Shown one piece after another: positions 43,849 through 55,800 of a stretch of 64,000 nt of DNA. The notes beneath the pieces are model-generated. The model was not told the origin of the DNA and made no database searches. It was given only the letters and a program-made list of their open reading frames with translations. The stretch comes from Pyricularia pennisetigena (Eukaryota > Ascomycota > Sordariomycetes > Magnaporthales > Pyriculariaceae): positions 62,001-126,000 of the forward strand of contig NC_043742.1 in assembly GCF_004337985.1 (NCBI RefSeq), given 5' to 3'. The stretch's first letter is position 1. Every line of letters begins with the position of its first letter. The translations under genes and the position numbers were made by a program.

Positions 43849-46717
43849 TTCATTCAAGAGATGGATCACCAGATGTTGCCAAGACTTTTCCTTTGTTCAT
43901 GTTTTTTTTTTTTTTTTTCTTATTCTTCTTTTATTCTTGATATCAAGGGTCGGCTTTCTTCTGCTCCAGGGCGACGCATGAGTTCTCCCATGCCCCTCAA
44001 ATTTGGATTATTTTTTTTTTTTTTGTTTTCCTTTGTAACTTGCCTGATGCTGAAGCCTTGGAAAACCAGTCACCAAATGGCCTTCAAAAAAAATACTACA
44101 GCTAAACTATATTAGACTTGGATCGAAGAAGGCAGTATTAGATTCCTGGGTGTTTAGATAACGCACCAGGTAAACTCAATACAGATATTCAAAATACTTG
44201 GGAGGTCAAGCCAAATTGTGGAAATGAGCTGAAAGCAATTTTTTCCTAATGTTTCTTTTTTTTTTTCTCTCTCCCTCCTTCAGGTATTGATCAGGATACA
44301 GACAATTAAGAAAACAAATGTCTACGATACTGCAACCGCAGAAAAAAGACAAAGCTCGCGATGCACACCTTAACCAACAGACCGACTTGGGCCGTTGAGA
44401 AACACTGACGCACTGTCTGTCTATTGCCTGCTTTCCCGCCGGATATCAAAACGACCTTGGTTGAAATAAGGTACCTAGGTAGGTAGGTGGGTTCACAAGC
44501 GGAGACTTTCGTCCTGGGCAGAAAAAACTACCGAACAACATACATCCTTCACATGTTAAAGCATCTACTATCTCACCCTACCCATTTCTCGTCCGAACCA
44601 GGGGTGTGCCAGCTTGGCATCAGGTACACACCCATTCATTCTATTAACTCAATCTCATTTTATCCGACCCCACCGGCAAGGGAGCTTGGACGTACACCTT
44701 TACGCGCAACGATTTCGTCAGTACATGGACGTTTCATGAGTGAGAGCGTTATGTTGGTCATTGGGATGAGGGGCGAGTTAATACCCAGTAATGAAGCTTT
44801 CATAACCTTGGGCGGCCGCTGAAGCATGGGTGTGACGGTTTGTATGCTACCCAATATATGGAACCTAGAGTCTAGACATAGATCTAGTCAAAGTATACTG
44901 GGCAGGGGAATGAATATTGACAGCACTAGGAGATGTCTCATCACTTACAACTTGAGGCGGAAAAATAAAAAAAATAAAAATAAAGAAATCAGAGATAGAT
45001 GGGCGAAACAGGGGCTACATCTCAGGCAGCACATGTCAGTGGGCCAAACCCGAGGCCATCTCGGTGCCAGTTCTGCCATCTGAACATTCGGTCAAAACGA
45101 GCCGAAACAGGCAAGAGGGTTCAAGGTGGGTTAACAACTAGCCCCGGCCGAGATGCAAAGGATATGCTACTGTCGTGCCATTTATACTATTCTGTTTTAT
45201 TTTTCATCCCCGACTAATGTTCATGACAACCATCTCATGCCGCTTTTTTTTTTCTTTTAACATGCATGTACGCGTCCACGTAGCTTGCTCACCTAAACAC
45301 TTGAGGGGAAATAGCATCCGGTCTCTTCTATGGGGGTCTCTCTCTTTTTTTGCCCATTTTCTTTTTTACCCATTTAGGTGCTGCATTGGGCCGCCCCTAG
45401 CGTCCGGTGCCGACCTGGGCTTTCATCCATGTCTTTGTCCTTTGTTGGTCTCGTCTTGGTACTTTTGAGCCTTTATGGCATTGCACCCTTGACTTCCTCG
45501 ACGGGACGATGTAAAACAGAAAAAAGAAAAAGAAAAAGAAAACAAACAAACAGACGGTAGCTTGCTGATGGTGCCTGCTGCTTGAAGGATACTTTTTCTC
45601 ATGTGGCGCTTGACTTGCGTGGCCGTTGGAGCAACATGGTCTTGAGAGGAATTTTGTCCGGGATACTTTTTTTTTATTTGTTTTATTATTATTATCATTA
45701 TTATCTTTTCACCGCATATAGCTGTTACACAAACACTACACTCCCATCTTGCTTCGATCTCATAAACGGATCGCTGCAGCATTCGGACCCTGCCGGATCT
45801 AAGCCCGCTCGTTCCGGGTCCTTGCTCAAGCTCTGCATTTCTGTCTGAAACACCTGCTGCTGGCTGCTGCAAACGTCCGCCGTCCCTGGACCAAGCCATC
45901 CGCCACTGTTGATACTTGTTGGGGTCATCTTGCACCAAGAACCCCCCCCCACTCCACTGCTTAAATCTTATCCCGAGCCACCCAACAAGCCCATATGATA
46001 TTACCTTTACAACCGTCCATTGTCGGTTCCCATGACAGTGTTTTACCTGGAGCCATCGTCCACCCAGGAGCATTTAGACTTTGTAAATGGTACGTGAAAT
46101 TTACCACTCGAGACCACGAACCGGGCTAGAATGTTCAGGCTGAGTAAGCACATATTCTCAACCAAAACTGCTTCTCGTGGGAACGTGGCTAGGCCGAAAC
46201 GAGGCTCTGATAAAGGTTAATGTTGCGAGTAATAAATGTCAAAGATGAATGAACACAACCAGCAACATGCAAAAGGCTACTGATTTGATGGGAAACGCCG
46301 AGAGTGAAGAGGAACAAGGGGCATGAAAGGGGAGGAATCAAGAACAAGAAACGTGAACAAGTGGTACGCGACAAATACAAGAAATAAGCTTGACAAGATT
46401 AATGATACTGATGATTGAATGCCCGCTATCAACTCTCCAAACTAAATGTATATCAAGGACAGACAAGTGCACAAAACGCAAAGCAACAGGAAAGAATATG
46501 CTAAACCAAAAAAAAAAGAAAAAAAAAAAAGAGAGAAAGAGATAATATCTTAACACGTCCTTGTTCTGCATACATGCGTTCGTCGCTTACCCCTACCTGC
46601 TTGTCGCCTTCCCAATCTCACCAACCCAAGCTTTTATTCGTTATCATTGACCTGAACCTCGAATCCTTCTCTCCCATCAAGACCCAGCGCTTCCATTATT
46701 AAGACAGACAGAGAAGA
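43849..46717. other. Intergenic with T-tracts and TACCTAGGTA motif
   Basis: 2.87 kb between two converging genes. T-runs at 43903-43918, 44011-44023 and 45665-45675, and gtacctaggtaggtaggt at 44471-44488. Overlapping frames at 44.5-46.1 kb lack any recognisable domain; the longest (45423-46073, minus) is low-complexity in part and is not called. Confidence 0.55.
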
Positions 46718-49700
46718 TCACAGCTCATCCTTAACCTGTTCCACCTTTTGCCTACCGGCCTCAGCTGCGCTCTTGACAGCATCGGTGGCCTCACCAGCGA
46801 CGCTAGCGGCCGTGGCGCTGGCCATATTATAAGCGTCGCCCAATCGTGAAAAGACGCTCTCGGATAAGCTTGGCTCACGGCCCACTACCAGCTCGGAGAT
46901 AATGCTACTCACGACAGCATACTGTTTTGCTGCCTCATCCGTCGCCTTGGCCGCAGCATTCTTTTCTGTTTCCGTCCCAAGATTCACGGCGTCCGTGGCG
47001 GCAGCGATGTACTCACCAGCTGCATTGTAAAAACCCTCATACCACGGGGTCGGGGCTGGGACACCGTACACCCTCGAGCTGAGGTCACTGACGACCGCCT
47101 CCCAATTGTCCGACACAGCAGAACCTGCAGCCCCGATGGCGCTCCCCGCGGCGTCGTAAACTGAAGAGGCGTTCTCGCCAACGACCGAGGCAACGGAAGA
47201 AGCATTCTCGCCGACGACAGAGGCAACTGATGCAGCGGACTCGCCAGCAACTGAAGCCACAGACGACAAGGTGCCCTGGATGTCGGTTGGGGTAGGCGTC
47301 GCAGTCATGGAGCTGAAGGCCGCCGACGCTGCCGAGAGGAACTCGGTGTAGCGGGCTTGGGCGATGCCCAGGCCGGCGTAGTAGTTGTATTGGGCGTTCT
47401 GCATCAACCTCTCGACCGGGGAAGTAGGTGTTGGGGTTGCGGCACCGATCGCCACCTTGGCACTGGAATACTGTTCCTCGGCCCAACTGCGACCCTGGCT
47501 TAGGCGCTCGGCAGCAATTGACTCAACGGCGGTCCAGTCGAGATAAGGGGTGGGCGTAGGCGTCGGTGCAACCTTCTTGGATGCTGCACCATACAAACTC
47601 TCGGCTGACTTGATAGCCTCGTCAAGATGAGCACTTGCAGAGGCGACAGCCTTGCCATAAGCGTCCGATACAGATGACAAAAGTGACACATGCATTGGCT
47701 GCGCTGTGCCCCTGGGCATGCTGTCCGAGATTATCTTCACAGCCGACTCGTACTGAACGGATGCACGAGAGAGGGCAACTGAGTAGGCCGAGGAAGCCAC
47801 AGACGACAGAGTGGCAGGTATATCCCCACCCTGCTTCTTCAGCGATTCCACCGTGTCGTCGTCCAGGATGGGCTTCCGGCTGGGGACAGCTTGGGCAGCT
47901 GCACCGAACATTGCCGGCTTGACACTCTCTATCTTTTGACTCGGAGGTGGCGACGAGGCCTCCTCGTCAGCCTTTTGGTCCGCAGCTTCGACAAAGATGT
48001 TTCCGGTGGCTTCGTTCTCATTGCCAATTGCATCGCTGACCTTGTCGTCCTTGGCGGGCCTCGCATCTGTCGCGGTCTCACTTTCCGGAAGCTTGATCGG
48101 CACGGGCTCCTCTACATTTCCAGCCTCAGGCTTCGTGGTTTCGCTAATGTTGGCAGCTATTTCAGGAAGTGCCGGCACAGCCTCCACAGAGACCAGCGGT
48201 TCTGGTTCCGGCTCGGCAACAGGTGTCTTCTCTTCCCGGTAGGCCGAGAACCCTGCACTAGAGGGCAGCGAAGCCGCGTTGGCCTCTTCGACGGCGCTTG
48301 CTATGCCATCCGATGCAGTTGAGAAAGCCGAACTGAGCAAAGAAACTGCCTCTGCGGCCGCCGACGAGTCGATCGATACATCAGCTGCAGCAGCGTCCTC
48401 GACGTCAGTATCCTCGGCTGGGGTGATGCCGGTAGAGGATGACGCCTCGTTCTCGAGAACCTTCTCAGGGTTCTCTGCGACGTCGCTGTCTACAGCTGCT
48501 GGCTGTGCACTGCTTGCCTCCGTTTGGTCTTTCGGGGTGGCAGCTTCTTCTGCCTTGGCTCTTTGTTTGGCGTCGTAGGTGGCCTGCGTGCTCTCGCTGT
48601 CAAAGTCATCCGTGTCATCCATAGCAGCAAGCTTCCACATGGCCACCTGCTTCAATCGAGCAAGTTCCTTGGCGGCAGAGGTGGCCAGCTCCATGGCCCG
48701 ATCCTCAATCGACTGTCCCTCGTTTTGGCACTCAATCAGGCCCGGGTGTGAGACCACAAGCCTCTCCATGTCCTGCTCCCATTCTTGGAAACGGCTTCTG
48801 AGTAGGTGGTACTTGGCCCAGTCCTTGTATGTGATACCATCCGTCCAAGCCCACTTCATGCCAATCTTTTGCAGCGCAAGATCCTTAATGGACCCGAGAA
48901 TTTCGAAATGGCTGTCTGCAACGGCCGTAACCTGGGTGCGGACATCCATGTCAAAGGACTCATGCCACGATCGCACATCTTTGGCCTTCTTCTTGATCTC
49001 AAGGCCAGAAGCGCGGATTATCTGGAGAATTTGTTCCTCGCCCTGCTCAGGTGTGGCCTGGGACTTCTGAACCGAAATAATCACATCGTGAATCTTGCCG
49101 CGGATTGCAACCAGTTCAAAGACGATTGTGTCCTGCAGGCTTTGAAGCAGCCCTGCGCCCCGAATACGTATTTCACGCGACACCATCTGATTGGCGATCT
49201 CACCGACTCGCTCCTGAATCTCGGCAGCACCCTCATCCGCTGCCTTGGTGTACTTCATCTGCCAAGCCTTAAGATCCTCTGCAACCGTCTCGCGTGCAAT
49301 GCGGCGCTTCTCCTCTTCATCATCATCGGGCTCGGGAGCTTGGACCTGCTCGGCGGTCTCGCTGAATTTAGAGTAATGTGTCGCCGCTGGTTTTATGGCG
49401 GATGAGATGGAATCGCTGACGACAGAGGCGGCCGAGCTAACAAAGGAGCTTGCTGAACTGATAATAGGAGGGGCAGAGTAGGTGGAAGATGACGAGATTG
49501 TGGGTTTGGTGAAGGAGGATGCAGCCTTGTTGGCAATCGTTCTGAAAAGTCATGGTCAGTTGGCACACAAGCCTTCATCCTGGTCGTTGCAGAGGACCAA
49601 TCTTACTTCGAGACCGTCTCCGACGCTTTTTGTGTCGCGCCCGTGCTGTTATACCTGCCGAGTCGCCTCCCGATCTTTACCAACTGCGGCTCGACCGCCT

Positions 49701-50569
49701 CCGTGTAGAGAACGCGGAGCTGAGGCCACACCGTGCCGTCAAGGAAAGCGTAGGTTTTGTTCCATGCCCATATAGCAGTGGGGACAGCGTGGCGCGTCGT
49801 GAAGGTCGAGGCGGCGGCATAACCCTGAAGAACGTAAGGCTGAGCATACTGGTACGTAGGCAGAAGTACGTCGTGGTATGTCTGTAATGCATTGGTGCGC
49901 GCAATCTCATAGTACGGGCCCAAGGTTTCTCGGGCCTTGTTGACGTGCTGTGATAGTGTGTCGTCATACTTGGCTTGGGCCAGCTTTTGGTAACGAATCA
50001 GATGCGGCTGTACGTTCTTCTCCCACTGCGCCTTGCCAACAACCTGTGCCTTCTCAACGGCAGGGGTGCCATACTTCTGAGCATAGCCCCACGCAGGAGT
50101 TAGGACAGTACGATCGGCAGCTTCATAGTAGGGCCTGACGGTTTGCAAATAGGGCGCAGCGTATGTGTTGTAGTAGGGCTCAACGTGGGGGACAACGATT
50201 TGCTTAAGCTGAAAATAGCCGACGCAGACGGTTGGTGTCGTCTCGGTGCACCGGTCGAGGGATGGCGGACACCGGAAGAGTACTGTGAGGATGGCATACC
50301 AGGCGAACAACCTGCATCCGTATATCAGCTTTAGTGATCTGATTTGATTGCAGGGTCTTTTGTTTTGTGTCAGTAGAGAGTAAGACGTACCTCATCGACA
50401 AGCCCAACAACCGAGACAGAAAGCCGCCGGATCTTGACGCTGTCCTACTCGACGGCTTCAGGATCGGGCTGTGGACTGTTGGTGGCGGCTTCATGCTGCT
50501 GAGGGTTTTGGATGACCTGGGCGACCGCGTCTTTTTGGCGGAGCCGTTCTTGGTGGCATCTGCTGCCAT
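46718..50569 (-). CDS. Large Ala/Ser-rich coiled protein (often named 'transcription factor hoxa13' in fungi)
   Basis: Three exons: 50569-50391, 50311-49607, 49541-46718; 1235 aa. A basic Ser/Lys-rich start (about 55 residues) precedes one hydrophobic helix (MRLFAWYAILTVLF). Tyr/Pro-rich tandem segments follow (QIVVPHVEPYYNTYAAPY, VRPYYEAADRTVLTPAWGYA), which I recall from ascomycete proteins labelled 'hoxa13'. No homeodomain is visible, so that name is misleading. The middle is helical with charged stretches (EEEKRRIARETVAEDLKAW), then an acidic Pro/Ala/Glu-rich linker. The last 350 residues hold repeated Ala/Ser amphipathic units (SSVASVVGENA, SSAKVAIGAATPTPT). Amphipathic repeats recall apolipoprotein/perilipin-like lipid-surface proteins, but that is a guess. 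Likely membrane-anchored. Confidence 0.78.
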
Positions 50570-51692
50570 GCTTGCGGCAAGGTCGGGATCAGCTCCGGGC
50601 CGAAGACAGGTGAATCGCGGAAGCCAATCCTGCGAGTCAGCTCGGCGATTGACGGTCGCGACGGCTTTCCTGTAGTTTGATATGTGGGATGGTTAGTTGC
50701 CGTCAATGTCGGAAGCTTGAATCACCGTCAAGGTGAGTACAAGGGGGGGTATCTCAAAATCTCCTCTATCTAGTTATGAGAGGAAATCAAAGGGGCGGCG
50801 AGAATGCGTGGCCGTTTCGTTTTCAATGTCGTCGCATGTGGAAAAGTCCCAGACCTGCCTGGCTGGCCATTCTCTTTTGACAAGCACATGGAAGTGGGTC
50901 CCAGTGGAGGGTAGGGGCAGGTTGGGGGGAAGGAGCTTGGATCACAAGTGGGCCATGCTGCAAATGTGGGCAGGCTTTTGACTGACCTCATTTTCGGAGC
51001 TAACAACCGCTGACTTTATTCTGCGCCAACTGTCGGTCAAGGTCAATGCAGAAATGCAAACGGCGAGCGGTGATGAACGTTGGGTGGTGTAAGAGGGAAG
51101 GCTACCTTCAAAAACAACAACACTTGTTCGAACTGTTTGTTGCCTTTATATCTACGTACGCAGCAAAGGCATTTATTGCAAAATTCCGCAGATCACCAGC
51201 TACAAACCTCCGCGTACGACGTGTTGCGTGCAATTCTGGCCACTGATGCAAGGGATCACATCCCGTCAATGACGTCTTTAAGCGAAGAAGCGAGCAAAAG
51301 GATGCCTACGGTTCAGTAGTGATTGCCACCATTTTGTTTCTCCAGCCAACCAGGTCGGCTTTGCCAATGCAAGCAACCATCGCTGCCAAGGCACACAAAG
51401 CACCGCATAATCACTTTCCTGTACCCGTCTGCAGCATGAAATATCCAGACTGTCGGTACTACGTACGAAAGATAGCGGCCAAGAAACATGATGAACCAGT
51501 TTGATGGGCCACTATTACATACATACAAAACCGTAGTAGTTTGATGTGGCCGAAAAAAAAAAAAAGGGAGTGATGGGATTCGTGTCAGCCCCCGACATCC
51601 ACATCGACAGGTCACCAAATCCTTTGCGTGCTTATCTTTGATGAGTTGATGATTAATTCCTTATCTCGGCCACCTTCAGCTTGCTCACCCAC

Positions 51693-51733
<41 letters not shown>

Positions 51734-52855
51734 TAAGAGATGCTTTTTTCCGCCCAACTGCCTGCCGAGCCAGGCTCGTTGTAACAACCTTACACCAGAG
51801 CCTACCATGCCGGCATTGCAGTGCAATTGCTTGTTGTAGGTTCATTTATGCTCCGTAGAAGGATCTGAGATCACAGCGGTATTATTAATTGTCTGCGGTG
51901 TAAAAATGTACTATGGTGTCACAAATATGCATACGGTCACAACCTCACTGAAGGTAGGCCGGGGTAAATTAAGGTAAGGCGTAGTTCCGCCGGAACTAGT
52001 TTATCCAAAAAACAAAAAATAGCCCTTGATGTCCGCATCAATTACTAAGGTAAGTACTGGTGGGTTATGCGCTGCGTTATTCGCGCCACATAATATGAGT
52101 TGACAAGTAATGCATTGCAGTTAACACAGTCGACAAGTCGGTCAGTCACCATCCAGTGATCCTTTGGGATTGTGGTCTTCAGCGGGTGAAGCGTGGCGTC
52201 TGAGCACGTGGGCGATCGCGGAGAATGCCCACCAGTGATTGCATCAGGATTACCTAAGCATAACTGGACCCTTGGCCCCATTATGCCATCAACCTGTCGA
52301 CTTTCCACCCAAATTCTGATCGCTATACCGGTAAATCCAATTCCTGCAGAAGCGCTTCCAGGTAGGCGGCGATGACCCTTTTCGATTCAACCGCAATCGA
52401 CAAAGCAAAATCCAGATAACTAGCTTGCTCAAGCACCAACGGCTACGACGGCCACCTCTGTCAACTCTCGGCTGCGACACGGACGTACCCCGGCACTTGG
52501 CGGAGCGCACGGCGATTCCACATCTTGCTTTCGCATCGGCGAAAGCGCTATTATCATCTCCAACCCGCCACATCGAATCCACAATCTATCGTCAAAGCCC
52601 CCTAGTTGCTGGCGACTTTTCCCATTCTTCGACGGCAACAACCGCAATCGCGATATTAACGTATTGTGCATTCCCGTCCTGCGACCTATCTTCCAAGCCA
52701 CCCAAGGCTCAAACCTGGACAAGGCCGCCCTTTCACGACCCGAAACAGCTGGGCGGCCCATGTCATCTTGACGAACACATTCACCTACTAGTTTGCTGGA
52801 GGGTGTGTCAGTATCGCCAGCCGCATCAACATCACACCGCCCCCCCGACATAAAC
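50570..52855. other. Divergent intergenic region with T(36) tract
   Basis: 2.29 kb with promoters for two divergent genes. T(36) at 51697-51732. Frames at 52.3-52.9 kb on both strands overlap the likely leader of the ubiquitin-ligase gene and are not called. Nothing else recognisable. Confidence 0.6.
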
Positions 52856-55800
52856 ATGGCCCAGCCACTGGCCGATGCGGTCTTGGTTGCTGACCCAGAA
52901 CCAGTGGCCCACGCGCGACGACGATTCTCTGGCAACAGTCAACACAACAAAGCACCGTTTGGTGCCGTCGGCGCCAATGCAGCAGATCCTACTTCCACAC
53001 TCGATCCCGATACATGTCGGATATGTAGGGGAGAAGCCACAGCAGATGAGCCTCTTTTCTACCCATGCAAGTGCAGCGGCAGCATCAAATATGTTCACCA
53101 GGACTGTCTGATGGAGTGGCTGTCGCACTCCCAAAAAAAGCATTGCGAACTCTGTAAAACTCCGTTTCGCTTCACAAAGCTCTACGACCGGAAAATGCCG
53201 AAGAAACTGCCTTTTGTTGTCTTCATCACACACATAGCCAAGTACATGCTCAACAACGTACTGGTGTGGCTTCGTGCGGGGCTCGTCATCAGCATCTGGC
53301 TCATCTGGCTGCCGTATCTTATGAGGTCAATATGGTCCTTGATGTTCTGGATCAGCGACGAGGGCTTCGGAAGTAACCATGGTCGGGATATTACGCCGTC
53401 GGTGGTCTTGTCGGACAGGGTCTGTCCCGCATCATCCATCTTGAGCGTTGGAATGTGTCCGGCCAGTCCTCTAACCGCATCAATGATGCCAGAGGGCGGA
53501 GGTGACTACTCTACGAGCTCGGTCGGTGTGGCCAATCTCACCACTGTCAATCCTGTCTACTCGGCCTTTTTCCACCTTGTATTCATGACGGTGGGCCTCT
53601 CGGAGAAGATGATCATCAGCACTCTGGCAGATCTCTCGTCTGTGGATACAACCAAATCCGGGCTATCCCATGGGCAGCAGTCGCTGCTCAGCAATGTCAA
53701 GTGGTTAGCCAATCTGACTTCCCGGCCATTCATCAACAAAAACGTCATACACGTTCTAGAGGGCCAGGTCATTACGGTGTTGGTCATACTCAGCTTTATC
53801 CTCATAATTCTCGTCCGGGATTACGTTGTGCTGCAACAGCCTGAGATTAATATGCGCGCCGCATTTGCCGCCGCTGAGAACCAACAGCCCCCCGTCGGTA
53901 TAGCGCAAGCTGGACCTCCACCCGCACCGGTATTGCCTCAGCATCATCTCGAAAACCCGGCTGCTGGCCTACACGCAGAAGACATTGATCAACTTGCAGG
54001 TCCGGAAGCCGACGAAATCAACGACGCCGAAACTGAACCATGGACAGGCACACCATATGACTTTGGTGAGACTGGCGAACGGCCTGCCGCTGAACCTTTT
54101 GGCAGCCCGTCAAATCAGTTTCCAGGTGGCCCTATTCGACCATCCACCCCCCTTCTTCAACGCCTTGACCCGAGTCTATCCGACGGGGACGCCGACGTAG
54201 ATTCTTCCGTACTAGCTGCCTTTGGTTCTGAGGGATCGCGAACTCCGCTCACTTCCCAGGAGCGAGCAGATCTTGCGCTTGGTGGTGCAACCACTTCGGA
54301 CTCTGAGCCTTACGTTGTGGAGCCCTTGTCAGTCAAGGAGTATACGAAAGTGTTCCATGAGGCTCAAGGGGATGTTGAGCGCATGAGAGAGATTTTCCGT
54401 GGTCGAGGATTGGAGGAGAGAGCCGAATCATGGTTGAGACTCGGTCAAATTCGTCTCTCAGATCAGAGGGCAGTGCCAGGCCCATCATCAAATGACACGA
54501 GTTCTGAGGGGTCTCAGAAACAAGCGGACACTGCAGAGAATGCCAGGGCTGCATCTCCGGTTGATTCGCTGATGTCAGACTGGACGATGCCCAATACGTC
54601 GCAAGAAGGAGGCTCAACCTTGGCGGAGAAAGGCAAGCAAAAAGCTGTAGACGAGGCAACGCGTGCCCCAGCGAATCAATCTACACCAGTTGAGTCTAAC
54701 TCGGCGTCGTCACAAGGGATCGACAGGACCTGGGTCGATGATCCCTTTATGAATAACCACCCTATGAGACCACGAGCCAATACGGATGGTCAGTATCGTT
54801 CTGAAGGTGTCAACCCGCTCGCCAACAACAGCTGGGTCTTTCCGCAGACCTTGCCAGACCCTCCTCAGGCATCGGAAGAGCCACGCTCGGGAACAGATGA
54901 GTTAGTTGCTGGCCCATCAGCAGCGGATGATACGTCGACACCAAACGTCCAAGCTCAAGAGCCGCTCAGGTGGCAGCCTGAAAACCGGCAAGCGGAGCAT
55001 GTTGCGCAAGGTCGTGAATGGAACGACCTGCAAGACTTTAACGAAATACCGCCAACACGCGCGGCTGAACCTGTTCCACCTCCACAGCCGGCTGGGATCG
55101 TGGACAGCATTGCGAATTTTATGTGGCATGGCGTGGATGCAACTGACATTGCTGAACAACCTGACCTGCGTCATGTACACGATAGGGATGGCCAGGTGCA
55201 CCCGCCAGACCTGGACCAACCTCAAGGAGACGACAGCGACCTTGATCTGGATGACGACGAGGACAGTGACAGCGAAGACGAAGATGACGAGGACGTCGGT
55301 GAGGCCGTGGGACAGAATCCACTCTTTGCCATGGCTCAACAACAGGCCGATGCAGCAGCCGATGCTGCGGCCATTGACCCCGAAGCCATCGACGACGCCG
55401 AGGACTTTGAGGGCGTCATGGAACTTCTTGGCATGCGCGGACCTATTGGTGGCCTCTTCCAAAACGCTGTATTCTGTGCCTTTTTGGTATCGGTATCCGT
55501 TTTTGTGGGCATTTTTCTGCCGTACAACCTGGGCCGCATCTGCGTCTGGATCTTGGCAAACCCGATGCGCCCTCTCAACATTCTTTTAAGCACCGTGAAG
55601 TTTGTGCAGGACTTCGCCATGGCCGTTGCAGGCCTCTTGAGCTGGGCAGGCCTGCGTATCGCCTACACCATTCTCTCGGGTCTCGAGATGCTTGTACCGG
55701 CAATGAAGAGAATGGGCCTGTCGCGAGAATACGTCATGCCTGTCGTACGCACAACATACTATCTGGCTAGAGATTCGGCTCTTAGAGTTTCATCGAGCTT

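Noticed and set aside
45423..46073. 216-codon minus-strand frame
   Set aside because: Contains low-complexity Lys/Ile and Ser/Phe runs translated from simple sequence; no domain.
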